NCBI GenBank assembly: GCA_025350245.1
Contig: JANXYG010000017.1
Coordinates: 1-34,114 of the forward strand
Source: Betaproteobacteria bacterium
GTDB taxonomy: Bacteria > Pseudomonadota > Gammaproteobacteria > Burkholderiales > Ga0077523
Direction of reading: 5' to 3'
DNA: 34,114 nucleotides
The notes beneath the pieces are model-generated. The model ran no database searches. It worked only from the letters and a program-made list of their open reading frames with translations, and was not told the origin of the DNA. Made by a program: the position numbers and the translations under genes. Below, piece by piece: positions 1 to 7,976 of this stretch (position 1 is its first letter; each line of letters starts with the position of its first letter).

Positions 1-792
1 TGGCTTGGGCAGTGGTCAACGCCACCACTTGATTGGTGGTCAGCGCGGCCACCTGGCTCGTCGTCAATGCAGCCACTTGCGCAGTGGTCAGTGCGGCAAC
101 CTGCCCGGTGGTCAAGCCGCTGGCCACCTGCGTGGTGGTCAACGCCGCGATCGCTGCGGTCTTCAAGGCCGCTACGTCGGCGGTCTGCAGTGCGGCAACC
201 TGCGTCGTGGTCAAGGCCGCGGCTTGCGTGCTGGTCAACGAATTGATCTGCGTCGTGGTCAACGCCACCACCTGATCGGTGGTCAGCGCCGCAACTTGTG
301 AAGTCGTCAGCGCGCTGATCTGGGCGGTCTTGAGTGCGGCAACATCGCCGGTTTCGAGGGCGGCAACCTGAGTCGTGGTCAGTGCGGCGGTCTGCGCCGT
401 GGTGAGCGACCCGACCTGCGTCGTGGTCAGCGCCACGATCTGGTCGGTGGTCAGGGCTGCCACCTGCGTGGTGGTCAGCGCGGCGATCTGCGCCGTTCGC
501 AGCGCGGCCAGATCGCCAGTCTCGAGCGCCGTGAGCTGGGACGTGCTCAAAGCCGCGGTCTGTGCCGTGGTGAGCGCGCTCGCCTGAGAGGTGGTGAGGG
601 CGACGACCTGGTCGGTGGTCAGCGCGCCCAGTTGGGTGGTGGTCAGCACCACCAGGTCACGCGTCTCGATCGCGGGAATCTGCGCCGTGGTCAGCGCCGC
701 TATCTGGGAGGTGGACAGCGCGACGAAGTCAGCCGTGGTCAGCGAAACAATCTGGGAGGTCGTCAGTGCAGCGATCTGCGACGTGGTCATTC
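1..792 (-). repeat. 24-bp tandem repeat array coding for octads
   Basis: About 33 imperfect copies of a 24-bp unit occur in a single frame, with a higher-order 168-bp period over the array's later part. The third codon positions vary while the encoded octad stays similar, so the array looks old and selected at protein level rather than freshly amplified. The repetition also opens spurious frames on the plus strand. Confidence 0.85.
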
Positions 793-811
793 CAATGACG
801 GGGGAAGGCAT
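1..811 (-). CDS. Octapeptide-repeat protein, 5' part (runs off window)
   Basis: This open frame has no stop from its ATG at 811 to the window edge, giving about 270 residues. After a short leader (MPSPVIG) the whole visible protein is roughly 33 tandem 8-residue units of consensus A-L-T-T-x-Q-[VI]-A. Variant units recur at fixed spacing: E-T-x-D units are repeats 6, 12 and 19, and a Q-T-x-D unit is repeat 26. TDQ[IV]V units are repeats 8, 15 and 22. The later part therefore has a superperiod of 7 octads, 56 residues or 168 bp. One residue is inserted near repeat 29. AGGAGAG at 818-824, six bases before the ATG, fixes the start. No signal peptide or membrane segment is visible. I know of similar LTTxQ repeats in large, poorly characterised proteobacterial proteins, some thought to be surface or secreted, but the C-terminal domain that would settle this lies outside the window. 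Function unknown. Confidence 0.85.
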   Translation of the reverse strand, partial: MPSPVIGMTTSQIAALTTSQIVSLTTADFVALSTSQIAALTTAQIPAIETRDLVVLTTTQLGALTTDQVVALTTSQASALTTAQTAALSTSQLTALETGDLAALRTAQIAALTTTQVAALTTDQIVALTTTQVGSLTTAQTAALTTTQVAALETGDVAALKTAQISALTTSQVAALTTDQVVALTTTQINSLTSTQAAALTTTQVAALQTADVAALKTAAIAALTTTQVASGLTTGQVAALTTAQVAALTTSQVAALTTNQVVALTTAQA

Positions 812-1245
812 ATCGAACTCTCCTGGATTTCACTTGCACGCCAACGAAAGAAACGGGACTTGCTGCGCATTCATGCCAAAGGCGGCGGGGCCGTCGGTGG
901 CGGTATCCGAGCAGTCGAACAGCCCAATGCGGAACCTGCGATCGAACGTGATCCAGGCTGTCCCCTGCACTTAACGTCGGCTTGCTTTCGAACTTGAGAA
1001 ACGAAGTCCGGTCAGGGCCGATCGATCACCAATGACCAGGCGTCACCGACGACGCGACGTATCGCGGACAACGCGATCGTCGCTCGCACGGGTTCTCCGG
1101 ATCACGCGGCAGATTGTGGTTTCGGCGGGAGAAGCGTCATGGCCGAAAAAGACGGGGGAAAGGTGCCCAGATCGGTGCGCGCGACGCTTCCGACGCCCCA
1201 CCGCGACCTAATCGTTTCAGGGAATGACCCCGGCGCGCAAACCAC
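812..1245. other. Gene-free stretch between repeat protein and paaR
   Basis: No credible ORF is present. The part next to 811 must hold the leader of the repeat protein; I could not single out a convincing promoter. An imperfect 12-bp inverted repeat lies at 1054-1083, with arms GCGACG(T)ATCGCG and CGCGATCGTCGC and a 5-base loop. It is not followed by a T-run in either direction, so it is not a standard intrinsic terminator. Confidence 0.5.
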
Positions 1246-1851
1246 TCATGAGGTACCGGAAGCGCTCCCCAGAACGCCCCGCAGGAACACCTCGGACACG
1301 ACGTCGGCCATGTCTTCGTAGTTCACCGGTCCGTCGGCATCGAGCCAGGTGAACATCCAGTTGATCATGCCGAACAGCACCATCGCGAGCGGCACCCGCA
1401 ATGCCTGCCGTGACAGCCGCGGCTTCAGCGCCGAGATCGCCGCCACGAATGCATCGACCACCTGCCGCTGATCGGCCACGACGCGTGCGCGCGCCTGAGC
1501 ACCGAGAAACTTCACGTCCTGCACCAGGATCGTGTGCCGGGCCTGCGAATGCCGGTACTCGTGCATGAAGCATCCGACCAACGCGCGGAAATGCGCCTCC
1601 GGGTCGAGACGCTGCTGCTGCACCTCGTCGACGATCGCGAGCAACCGGCGGATATAGCCATCGGCGATGTCGAACAGCAACTGGTCCTTGTCGCGATAGT
1701 AGTGATAGACGAGCGGCTTCGACACGCCGCAGGCCCTGGCAACCTGAGCCATCGACGCCGCCGCGAAACCCTGATCGGCGAACACCCGCGTCGCGGCATC
1801 GCGGATCGCGGCCTGCTGAACCTCGAACGTCGCCGCTCTAGGCCGCGCCAT
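1246..1851 (-). CDS. paaR: TetR-family regulator, probable PaaR
   Basis: This 201-residue protein has an N-terminal TetR helix-turn-helix at about residues 15-60, with the recognition-helix region ACGVSKPLVYHYYRDKDQLL. The C-terminal helical ligand-binding domain has the usual length. In betaproteobacteria the phenylacetate genes are repressed by a TetR-type PaaR that releases DNA on binding phenylacetyl-CoA. Its position directly downstream of paaE on the same strand supports that role. It is separated from paaE by about 143 bases filled by a dispersed repeat (1878-1985), so it may be transcribed separately. The likely operator is the palindrome at 7896-7919. The ATG at 1851 begins MARPRAATFEV, a normal TetR N-terminus. 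Another TetR subfamily cannot be excluded from sequence alone. Confidence 0.8.
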   Translation of the reverse strand: MARPRAATFEVQQAAIRDAATRVFADQGFAAASMAQVARACGVSKPLVYHYYRDKDQLLFDIADGYIRRLLAIVDEVQQQRLDPEAHFRALVGCFMHEYRHSQARHTILVQDVKFLGAQARARVVADQRQVVDAFVAAISALKPRLSRQALRVPLAMVLFGMINWMFTWLDADGPVNYEDMADVVSEVFLRGVLGSASGTS

Positions 1852-1877
1852 GAGAGTCTGCCGCCCCCCCAGAGAAT

Positions 1878-1985
1878 CCTGAACGAAGGGCCACTCGCAA
1901 GCGAAGGGGCAACATCCGCAGGGTTCCCCGAGGAATGTTGCGCCCCCTGGAGGGGGAAGGCGTAGCGCAGCGCAGCCTGGGGGTG
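1878..1985 (-). repeat. Dispersed intergenic repeat, copy A
   Basis: Read on the minus strand, this segment matches the repeats at 28233-28500. Shared blocks in order are CCCCCAGGCTGCGCTGCGCT, GCCTTCCCCCT, AGGGGGCG, TTCCTCGGGG, CCCCTTCGCTT and CCTTCGTTCAG. It fills the gap between the paaE stop and the paaR start. The CCCCCT/AGGGGG arms can form a hairpin, so it may affect transcription past paaE, but there is no T-run. Confidence 0.8.
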
Positions 1986-1994
1986 AGCCTCATC

Positions 1995-3068
1995 CTATCG
2001 GTCGTCGAAGCTGACGGTCACGTGGTCGGTGAGCGGATGCGACTGGCAGGTGAGCACGAAACCGGCGGCGAGATCGCGCGCGTCGAGGCTGAAGTTGCGA
2101 TCCATGCGCACGTCGCCGGCCAGCTTGCGGGCACGGCAGGTGCAGCACATGCCGCCCTTGCAAGAAAAAGGCAGGTCGAGGCCGGCGCGCAGGGCGGCAT
2201 CGAGGATCGACCGGTCGGCGTCGCGAAAGTCGATGTCGCGGCGCAGGCCATCGAGCACCACGGTGATGGTGGCGCGCGGCGCATCGCCGGGTTGCGCGTG
2301 CACCGGAGCCGTCACCCGTGCCCCGGCAACGCCGAAACGCTCGGCATGGATGCGGTCGGATGGCATGCCGGCGCCAGTCAGCGCCGCCTCCACCTGGTCG
2401 ATCATCGCCCCCGGCCCGCAGACGAACGCGTGATCGATGGTGTCCGGCGGGATCAGCGCATCGAGCAGCGCACGGGTACGGCTGGCATCGATGCGACCAT
2501 TGAACAGGCCGACATCGGTGGCCTCGCGACTGAACAGGTGATAGAGCCGGAACCGGGTGAGATAGCGGTCCTTCAGGTCTTCGAGCGCCTCGTGAAACAT
2601 CACGTCGGCCTGCTGCCGGTTGCCGTAGACCAGCGTGAAGCGGCTGCGCGGCTCCTGCTGCAAGGTGGCGCGAATGATCGACAGCACCGGGGTGATGCCG
2701 CTGCCGGCGACGAAGGCGACGTAGTGCCGCGCCTGCAACGGATCGAGGGCGACGTGAAAGTGCCCGTCGGGGGTCATCACCGAAAGATCATCACCGACCT
2801 TGATCCCGCCATGCGCGAACGCGGAGAACACGCCGCCCGGAACGCGCTTGATCGCCACCCGCAGTTCGTCATCCTGCGGCCCGGTGCAGATGGAATAGCT
2901 GCGACGCACGTCGACGCCATCGATACTGGCCTTCAGGGTGAGGTGCTGGCCCTGCACGAACGCATACGCGGCACGCAGGTGTGCCGGCACGTCGAACCGC
3001 AGGCTGATCGCCGCCGCCGTCTCGGGCCTGATTTCCGCCACCCGCAGCAGGTGAAACTGCGGCGTCAT
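1995..3068 (-). CDS. paaE: Phenylacetyl-CoA epoxidase reductase subunit PaaE
   Basis: This 357-residue protein is a full-length PaaE, the NADPH-dependent reductase that feeds electrons to the PaaABC epoxidase. Order of domains: an N-terminal FAD-binding barrel with the RSYSICTG motif, an NAD(P)-binding domain with VAFVAGSGITPVLSIIRA, and a C-terminal plant-type 2Fe-2S ferredoxin domain with the cysteine pattern CKGGMCCTC and a distal LTCQSHP. All four cluster cysteines appear present. The ATG at 3068 overlaps the stop of the paaD relic (ATGA), so PaaE translation is probably coupled to it. It is the last structural gene of the operon here. Confidence 0.95.
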   Translation of the reverse strand: MTPQFHLLRVAEIRPETAAAISLRFDVPAHLRAAYAFVQGQHLTLKASIDGVDVRRSYSICTGPQDDELRVAIKRVPGGVFSAFAHGGIKVGDDLSVMTPDGHFHVALDPLQARHYVAFVAGSGITPVLSIIRATLQQEPRSRFTLVYGNRQQADVMFHEALEDLKDRYLTRFRLYHLFSREATDVGLFNGRIDASRTRALLDALIPPDTIDHAFVCGPGAMIDQVEAALTGAGMPSDRIHAERFGVAGARVTAPVHAQPGDAPRATITVVLDGLRRDIDFRDADRSILDAALRAGLDLPFSCKGGMCCTCRARKLAGDVRMDRNFSLDARDLAAGFVLTCQSHPLTDHVTVSFDDR

Positions 3069-3148
3069 ATCGGCTGGGAGTCCTCGAACGGCTCACCGCA
3101 CCCGAGGCAGCGAAACCGCGGCTTGCGGACCGCCTCGGCAGTGATCAT
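3065..3148 (-). pseudogene. paaD: paaD relic: 27-residue zinc-ribbon tail
   Basis: A 27-codon frame sits exactly where paaD normally lies, four bases after the paaC stop and overlapping the paaE start (ATGA). Its C-terminal 17 residues, RFRCLGCGEPFEDSQPI, line up with the end of PaaD as I recall it from E. coli (…YRCNSCREPFDYFKCI), including the last CxxC pair. Its first residues (MITAEAVRK) could be the original PaaD N-terminus. Normal PaaD is about 160 residues with a DUF59 domain and a four-cysteine zinc site; all of DUF59 and the first cysteine pair are missing. The deletion is in frame, so coupling to paaE is kept. It could be a scar kept for translation or a retained mini-protein. Confidence 0.75.
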
Positions 3149-3152
3149 GGCT

Positions 3153-3929
3153 TCACCACGTTGCCCCCGGATAGGTGCGCTGCAAAACCTGCATCTCGCT
3201 CAACAGCGGACCCAGATGCTCGCCATGCACGCCCAGGCGTCCGGTGGAACGGAACGCGGTACCCGCGGGAATGACGAGCGTTGCCGCCTCCAGCACCGGC
3301 GTGACCGCGTCGGTCCAGGCACCTCGGGTGTTGCTCCAGCACAGCGCGATGCCGGCACCGGCAAGCGCCTCGTCGCCGGCATCGGGCGCGAACCACTCTT
3401 CGGTGTAGGGCCACAGTTCATCGACGGCGCGCTGAATGCGGGCATGCGACTCATCGGTGCCGTCGCCCAGGCGCACGACCCAGCCGGCCGCATGCTCGAG
3501 GTTGTAGCGCGTCTCCTTCAGGCTCTTGACGGTGATCGCTGCCAGCGCGGCATCGGCCGACCCTTGCAGCCCGGTCATCACTTCGCGCTGGAACGCCGTG
3601 AACAGGAAATTGCGCAACACGGTGCGGGCGAAATCGCCATTGGGCAACTCGACCATGGTGACGTTGCGGAACTCACGCTCGGCGCGCAGGAAGGCAAGCT
3701 GGTCTTCGTCGCGTCCGTGCCCTTCGAGCACGCCGGCGTGCGACAGCAGCAGGCGCGCCTGTCCGATCAGGTCGAGCGCGACGTTGGCGAGTGCGAGATC
3801 CTCCTCCAGCACCGGCGCGTGCCCGCACCATTCGGACAGGCGCTGGCCGAGGATGAGCGCGCTGTCGCCCAGACGCAGCAGGTAGTCGACGTGCGCGGCG
3901 CGCAGGTCATCGGCAATGGCAACGGACAT
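3153..3929 (-). CDS. paaC: Phenylacetyl-CoA epoxidase structural subunit PaaC
   Basis: This 258-residue protein is the ferritin-like, catalytically inactive partner of PaaA in the 1,2-phenylacetyl-CoA epoxidase. Recognisable stretches are YLLRLGDSALILGQRLSEW near the N-terminus, LANVALDLIGQAR, and LRNFLFTAFQREVM, all typical of PaaC. I chose the ATG at 3929 (MSVAIADDLRAAH), eight codons inside the PaaB end region. The same frame is open further upstream only because it overlaps paaB and paaA in another phase. The stop lies four bases before the paaD relic. Confidence 0.95.
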   Translation of the reverse strand: MSVAIADDLRAAHVDYLLRLGDSALILGQRLSEWCGHAPVLEEDLALANVALDLIGQARLLLSHAGVLEGHGRDEDQLAFLRAEREFRNVTMVELPNGDFARTVLRNFLFTAFQREVMTGLQGSADAALAAITVKSLKETRYNLEHAAGWVVRLGDGTDESHARIQRAVDELWPYTEEWFAPDAGDEALAGAGIALCWSNTRGAWTDAVTPVLEAATLVIPAGTAFRSTGRLGVHGEHLGPLLSEMQVLQRTYPGATW

Positions 3930-3937
3930 GGCGGCGA

Positions 3938-4225
3938 TCACATGTGGTTCACGTCGTCGGGCAGCACATAGAACGTGGGGTGCCGGTAGATCTTGTCGGC
4001 GGCCGGATCGAACAACTCGGCCTTCGCGTCCGGGTCGGACGCGACGATATGCTCGGCGCGCACCACCCAGATGCTGGTGCCTTCCTGCCGGCGGGTGTAG
4101 ACATCGCGCGCGCTCTGCAACGCGAGTCGCGCATCCGGCGCATGCAGGCTGCCGCAGTGCTTGTGATCGAGCCCGTTGCGGCTGCGAATGAATACCTCCC
4201 ACAACGGCCATTCGCGACGGTCCAT
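3938..4225 (-). CDS. paaB: Phenylacetyl-CoA epoxidase subunit PaaB
   Basis: This 95-residue protein is the small bridging subunit of the epoxidase. It begins [20 protein letters not shown] and continues with HKHCGSLHAPD and ARDVYTRRQEGTSIWVV, the characteristic PaaB pattern, and matches the family length. Its ATG overlaps the paaA stop (TGATG), indicating translational coupling. The end of the gene reaches about nine bases past the chosen start of paaC. Confidence 0.95.
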   Translation of the reverse strand: MDRREWPLWEVFIRSRNGLDHKHCGSLHAPDARLALQSARDVYTRRQEGTSIWVVRAEHIVASDPDAKAELFDPAADKIYRHPTFYVLPDDVNHM

Positions 4226-5229
4226 CACCGCCCTCCCGCAGCGCGCGCTTCGCTCTTGGCGGCGTGCGCCATCGCGGCCTCGCGCACCCAGGCGCCCTCT
4301 TCCCAGGCACGGATGCGAGCGGCCAGCCGTTCCTGGTTGCAGGGGCCGTTGCCGTTCACCACCGACCAGAATTCGTCCCAGTCGATGGCGCCGACGTCGT
4401 GGGCACCCCGGGCCTCGTTCCAGCGCAGATCGGGGTCGGGCACCGTGACGCCGAGCAGCTTCGCCTGCGGAATGGTCGCATCCACGAACTTCTGCCGCAG
4501 TTCGTCGTTGGTGATGCGCTTGATGCCCCAGCGCGTGCTGTCGCCACTGTTGAGCGACTGCGCGTCGTGCGGCCCGAACATCATCAGCGCCGGCCACCAC
4601 CACCGGTTCACGGCGTCCTGGACCATATCGCGCTGCGCCGCCGTGCCGCTCATCATGGCGAGCAGCAGGTCGTAGCCCTGGCGCTGGTGGAAGCTTTCTT
4701 CACGACACACGCGGATCATGGCGCGGGCATACGGGCCATAGGAACAGCGGCACAGCGGAATCTGGTTCATGATCGCGGCGCCATCGACCAGCCAGCCGAT
4801 GACGCCGACGTCGGCCCAGGTGAGCGTCGGATAGTTGAAGATCGACGAATACTTGGCCCGGCCGGCATGCAGCGCTTCCACCAGCGTGTCGCGCGACACC
4901 CCGAGCGTTTCAGCGGCGGCATACAGATAGAGTCCGTGGCCGCCTTCGTCCTGCACCTTGGCAAGCAGGATGGCCTTGCGCTCGAGCGTCGGCGCGCGTC
5001 CGATCCAGTTGCCCTCCGGCAGCATGCCCACGATCTCGGAGTGCGCGTGCTGCGAGATCTGGCGCACCAGCGTGCGGCGATAGGCTTCCGGCATCCAATC
5101 CTTGGGCTCGATGAAGTCGCCGCGATCGATCTTGGCGTCGAATTCCGCCTGGTAGCCCGCATCCGTCACCTGACCGGGCGCCGGGTCTTCCCCGCGTGCA
5201 GCGGCGATATCCATTGCCTGCGTATACAT
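4225..5229 (-). CDS. paaA: Phenylacetyl-CoA epoxidase catalytic subunit PaaA
   Basis: This 334-residue protein is the di-iron oxygenase subunit that converts phenylacetyl-CoA to the 1,2-epoxide. Two carboxylate-bridged iron motifs are visible: [11 protein letters not shown] and [11 protein letters not shown] (ExxH type). The substrate-facing region [20 protein letters not shown] is also typical. The start at 5229 is set by a strong Shine-Dalgarno (AAGGAGGG) just upstream. Length is normal and I see no lesion. It is followed without gaps by paaB and paaC. Confidence 0.97.
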   Translation of the reverse strand: MYTQAMDIAAARGEDPAPGQVTDAGYQAEFDAKIDRGDFIEPKDWMPEAYRRTLVRQISQHAHSEIVGMLPEGNWIGRAPTLERKAILLAKVQDEGGHGLYLYAAAETLGVSRDTLVEALHAGRAKYSSIFNYPTLTWADVGVIGWLVDGAAIMNQIPLCRCSYGPYARAMIRVCREESFHQRQGYDLLLAMMSGTAAQRDMVQDAVNRWWWPALMMFGPHDAQSLNSGDSTRWGIKRITNDELRQKFVDATIPQAKLLGVTVPDPDLRWNEARGAHDVGAIDWDEFWSVVNGNGPCNQERLAARIRAWEEGAWVREAAMAHAAKSEARAAGGR

Positions 5230-5255
5230 CCCTGCCCTCCTTCCTTGGTTGGCCG

Positions 5256-6572
5256 CTACACCGCCGGGCGGCGGTCCAGCACCCGTTTTGCCTTGCCCAC
5301 GCTCACCCGTTCGAGCGCGAAGGGCGGCATGACTTCCACGCTCGCCGACACCCCGACCAGACTCTTGATCAGGCCCCGGAGCTCTTCGCCCAGCCGCCGG
5401 TGCGCCTCGTTGCCGCCATCGGCGGTTGCCGCGATTTCGACTTTCACGGTGAGCGAATCGAGGTGGGCATCCTTGTCGACCACCAGCAGGTAGTGCGGCG
5501 CGAGCGCGGGCATGCCGCAGATCAGTTCCTCGATCTGCGACGGAAACACGTTGACCCCGCGGATGATGAGCATGTCGTCGGACCGGCCGGTGATCTTGCC
5601 GATGCGGCGCATAGCCCGGGCCGTGGGCGGCAACAGCCGGGTGAGATCGCGCGTGCGGTAGCGGACGATCGGCAGCGCTTCCTTGGTGAGCGACGTGAAC
5701 ACGAGCTCGCCCTGCTGTCCGTCTTCGAGCACCGCGCCGGTGACCGGGTCGACGATCTCGGGATAGAAATGGTCTTCCCACACCACCGGGCCATCCTTGG
5801 TCTCGACGCATTCACTGGCCACGCCGGGCCCCATCACTTCTGACAGGCCGTAGATGTCGACCGCGTCCAGCCCCGCGCGCTGCTCGATGCTCGCGCGCAT
5901 CGCCTCGGTCCAGGGTTCGGCGCCGAAGATGCCGATCGCCAGCGACGTGGCGGTCGGGTCCATCCCCTGGCGCGCCATCTCGTCGATCAGGGTCAGCATG
6001 TAGGACGGCGTGACCATGATGATGTCGGGCGCGAAGTCGCGGATGAGCTGGACCTGCTTCTCGGTCTGCCCGCCAGACATGGGGATCACCGTGCAACCGA
6101 GCCGTTCGGCGCCGTAGTGCGCCCCGAGACCGCCGGTGAACAGGCCGTAGCCGTAGGCCACGTGGACGATGTCACCCGAGCGCCCACCCGCCGCGCGGAT
6201 CGAGCGCGCGACGAGATCGGCCCACACATCGAGATCGCGGCGCGTGTAACCGACGACGGTGGGCCTGCCGGTGGTGCCGCTCGACGCGTGCACCCGCACC
6301 ACCTGCGTGCGCGGCACCGCGAACATGCCGAACGGATAGGTGTCGCGCAGGTCGCTCTTGGTGGTGAACGGAAAACGGGCGAGATCGGCGAGCGAGTGCA
6401 GGTCATCCGGGTGCACATCGGCGGCATCGAACTTCTGCCGCAAGGGGGCGACGTTGTCGTACGCGTGCCGCAGGCTCCAGCGCAGGCGCTGCAACTGCAA
6501 GGCCTGGAGCTCATCGCGGGATGCGCGCTCGATCGGATCCAGATCGACCGCGGCCACCGGTCTCACCGGCAT
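5256..6572 (-). CDS. paaK: Phenylacetate-CoA ligase PaaK
   Basis: This 438-residue adenylate-forming enzyme activates phenylacetate to phenylacetyl-CoA, the first pathway step. Motifs in order: the ATP-binding loop [29 protein letters not shown], the hinge-region YRTRDLTR, and a C-terminal KAKRVLDRR. It matches PaaK rather than general acyl-CoA synthetases by length and by the N-terminal pattern [19 protein letters not shown]. The ATG at 6572 lies 16 bases after the paaI stop; the ribosome site there is weak, so translation may rely on read-in from paaI. The frame is open further upstream but that part overlaps paaI. Confidence 0.95.
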   Translation of the reverse strand: MPVRPVAAVDLDPIERASRDELQALQLQRLRWSLRHAYDNVAPLRQKFDAADVHPDDLHSLADLARFPFTTKSDLRDTYPFGMFAVPRTQVVRVHASSGTTGRPTVVGYTRRDLDVWADLVARSIRAAGGRSGDIVHVAYGYGLFTGGLGAHYGAERLGCTVIPMSGGQTEKQVQLIRDFAPDIIMVTPSYMLTLIDEMARQGMDPTATSLAIGIFGAEPWTEAMRASIEQRAGLDAVDIYGLSEVMGPGVASECVETKDGPVVWEDHFYPEIVDPVTGAVLEDGQQGELVFTSLTKEALPIVRYRTRDLTRLLPPTARAMRRIGKITGRSDDMLIIRGVNVFPSQIEELICGMPALAPHYLLVVDKDAHLDSLTVKVEIAATADGGNEAHRRLGEELRGLIKSLVGVSASVEVMPPFALERVSVGKAKRVLDRRPAV

Positions 6573-6588
6573 CGACGTGGCGCCACGG

Positions 6589-7044
6589 TCATGACGCGCC
6601 CGGCACCGGCACGGTGTTGCGGCCGCGTATCCGGTGCGAGCGGCCGCGCAGCACCGCCACCGGTTCGCCGCGCGCATTGCGCACCGTCACGTCGTACACA
6701 CCGGTGTTGCCTGCCCGCGAGATTTCGAGCGCCTCGGCAACCAGCTCCTCGCCGACATAGGCCGGCGCCAGGAAATCGACCACGATGCCGGCCGCCACGG
6801 TGAGCTGGTTGTAGCTGTTGCAGGCGAAGGCGAAGGTCGAGTCGGCCAGCGTGGTGATGAACCCGCCGTGGCAGATGGCAAAGCCGTTGAGCATGTCGGC
6901 ACGCACCGTCATCGCCATCACCGCCCGGCCCGGCGCAATCGATCGCAGCACGATGCCCAGCCCGCGCGTGGCCGGGTCGTTGGCGATCATGCCGGCGCCC
7001 ACGTGGTCGGCGATCTGTTGCGGCGTATGGCCGGCGGTATCCAT
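6589..7044 (-). CDS. paaI: Hotdog-fold phenylacetyl-CoA thioesterase PaaI
   Basis: This 151-residue protein has the PaaI hotdog pattern HGGFITTLADSTFAFACNSY, including the catalytic-type Asp in LAD. PaaI hydrolyses stalled ring-hydroxylated acyl-CoA thioesters and so protects the CoA pool when the pathway backs up. The ATG at 7044 (MDTAGHTPQQIADHVGAGM) gives the family length; longer upstream extension would overlap paaG. It sits 32 bases after the paaG stop and before paaK, a common betaproteobacterial order. Confidence 0.93.
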   Translation of the reverse strand: MDTAGHTPQQIADHVGAGMIANDPATRGLGIVLRSIAPGRAVMAMTVRADMLNGFAICHGGFITTLADSTFAFACNSYNQLTVAAGIVVDFLAPAYVGEELVAEALEISRAGNTGVYDVTVRNARGEPVAVLRGRSHRIRGRNTVPVPGAS

Positions 7045-7076
7045 GGGTCGATGTCGGCACGCGCACCGGGCGCGGT

Positions 7077-7874
7077 TCAGTGCCCGCCGAAGCGCGGCGC
7101 TCGTTTCTGCAGGAACGCGGTCACGCCCTCGAGATAGTCGGCGCCGGCGCCGAGTTCGCGCTGGAAGTCGCGCTCGACATCGAGTTGCTGCTCGATCGTG
7201 TTGTGCTCCGCCATCCGCATGGCCTGCCGGGTCCGCAGGAACCCTTGCGTCGATCCGCTGGCCAGCCGCCCCGCGAGTTCGAGCGCCAGCGGCATCAGCT
7301 CTTCGTCGGCCACGCATTTCCAGATCAGGCCCCAGTGTTCGGCCTGATCCGCACTGATCCGGTCGCCGAACCACGCGAGCCCGAGCGCTCGCGCCGGCCC
7401 CAGCAGCTTGGGCAGCCAGTACGTGCCGCCGGCATCGGGCACCAGCCCGAGCTTGCTGAACGACTGGATGAACGAGGCGGAACGCGCGGCGAGGACCACG
7501 TCGCAAGCCAACGCGATGTTGGCGCCAGCGCCGGCGGCCACACCATTGACCGCCGCGATCACCGGCTTTTCGAGATTGCGCAGCGCCAGCACCAGCGGTT
7601 TGTAGTAGCGCTCGATGGAATCGCCGAGGTCCGGCCGCACGCCGTTCGGCGTCACCGCACGGTCATTGAGGTCTTGTCCGGCGCAGAAACCGCGACCGGC
7701 ACCGGTGAGCACGAGGGCGCGCGCGCTGGCATCTGCGGCCACTCGCGCCAGAGCGTCGCGGACTTCCAGGTGCATGGCCACGGTGAAGCTGTTGAGGCGT
7801 TCCGGGCGATGCAACGTCAGGACAGCGACGCCGCCGCTCACCGTGAACCGGATGCTCTGGTAGTTGTTATTCAT
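7077..7874 (-). CDS. paaG: 1,2-epoxyphenylacetyl-CoA isomerase PaaG
   Basis: This 265-residue crotonase-fold protein isomerises the ring 1,2-epoxide to the oxepin-CoA. It closely follows PaaG as recalled from E. coli: LTLHRPERLNSF at the N-terminus, the oxyanion-hole region TGAGRGFCAGQDLNDR, NGVAAGAGANIALACD, and SKLGLVPDAGGT carrying the catalytic Asp. It is the first gene of the leftward paa operon. The ATG at 7874 has a GAGG ribosome site, and the leader upstream holds the 24-bp palindrome and a probable promoter. Confidence 0.95.
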   Translation of the reverse strand: MNNNYQSIRFTVSGGVAVLTLHRPERLNSFTVAMHLEVRDALARVAADASARALVLTGAGRGFCAGQDLNDRAVTPNGVRPDLGDSIERYYKPLVLALRNLEKPVIAAVNGVAAGAGANIALACDVVLAARSASFIQSFSKLGLVPDAGGTYWLPKLLGPARALGLAWFGDRISADQAEHWGLIWKCVADEELMPLALELAGRLASGSTQGFLRTRQAMRMAEHNTIEQQLDVERDFQRELGAGADYLEGVTAFLQKRAPRFGGH

Positions 7875-7895
7875 GGAACCTCGTCATGTTCGCCA

Positions 7896-7919
7896 TTCGT
7901 CGACCGATCGGTCGACGAA
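7896..7919. promoter_or_regulatory. Perfect 24-bp palindrome, likely PaaR operator
   Basis: The half-site TTCGTCGACCGA at 7896-7907 is followed directly by its exact reverse complement at 7908-7919. It lies 22 bases before the paaG start and 58 bases before the plus-strand paaN relic. The CGACCGATCGGTCG core resembles the CCGACCG/CGGTCGG dyads described for TetR-type PaaR in betaproteobacteria. It abuts the -10 of the predicted paaG promoter on the downstream side, where a bound repressor would block initiation or clearance. Confidence 0.8.
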
Positions 7920-7948
7920 CTGTAATCTCGATTCGATCGGCGCCGCAA
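7920..7948 (-). promoter_or_regulatory. Probable sigma-70 promoter of the paa operon
   Basis: On the minus strand TTGCGG (7943-7948), a 17-base spacer and TTACAG (7920-7925) form a moderate -35/-10 pair. The predicted start of transcription falls within the palindrome 7896-7919. Match quality is fair rather than strong; position and spacing are the main support. Confidence 0.5.
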
Positions 7949-7976
7949 GTACCCCGTTTTCATGGCGGAGACCAGC

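Noticed and set aside
1-792. CRISPR-like short tandem repeat
   Set aside because: Units are 24 bp, contiguous and in frame, with no spacers.
5-997. Several plus-strand open frames rich in V-V-S-A or G-G-Q repeats
   Set aside because: They are complements of the minus-strand octad array; the minus frame alone runs unbroken, has a Shine-Dalgarno and gives a sensible repeat.
1139-1321. 60-codon plus-strand ORF after the inverted repeat
   Set aside because: It overlaps the end of paaR, has no ribosome site and no recognisable motif.
1935-3971. 678-codon plus-strand frame opposite paaE and paaC
   Set aside because: High GC opens long antisense frames; the composition is His/Arg/Gln-rich with no domain, while the minus strand encodes clear Paa proteins. 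The same applies to long frames at 8870-10552, 13254-15068, 25828-27465, 28299-30128 and 29848-31590.
4225-5811. 528-codon paaA with a long N-terminal extension
   Set aside because: The extension is antisense-phase paaK sequence; the strong Shine-Dalgarno fixes the paaA start at 5229.
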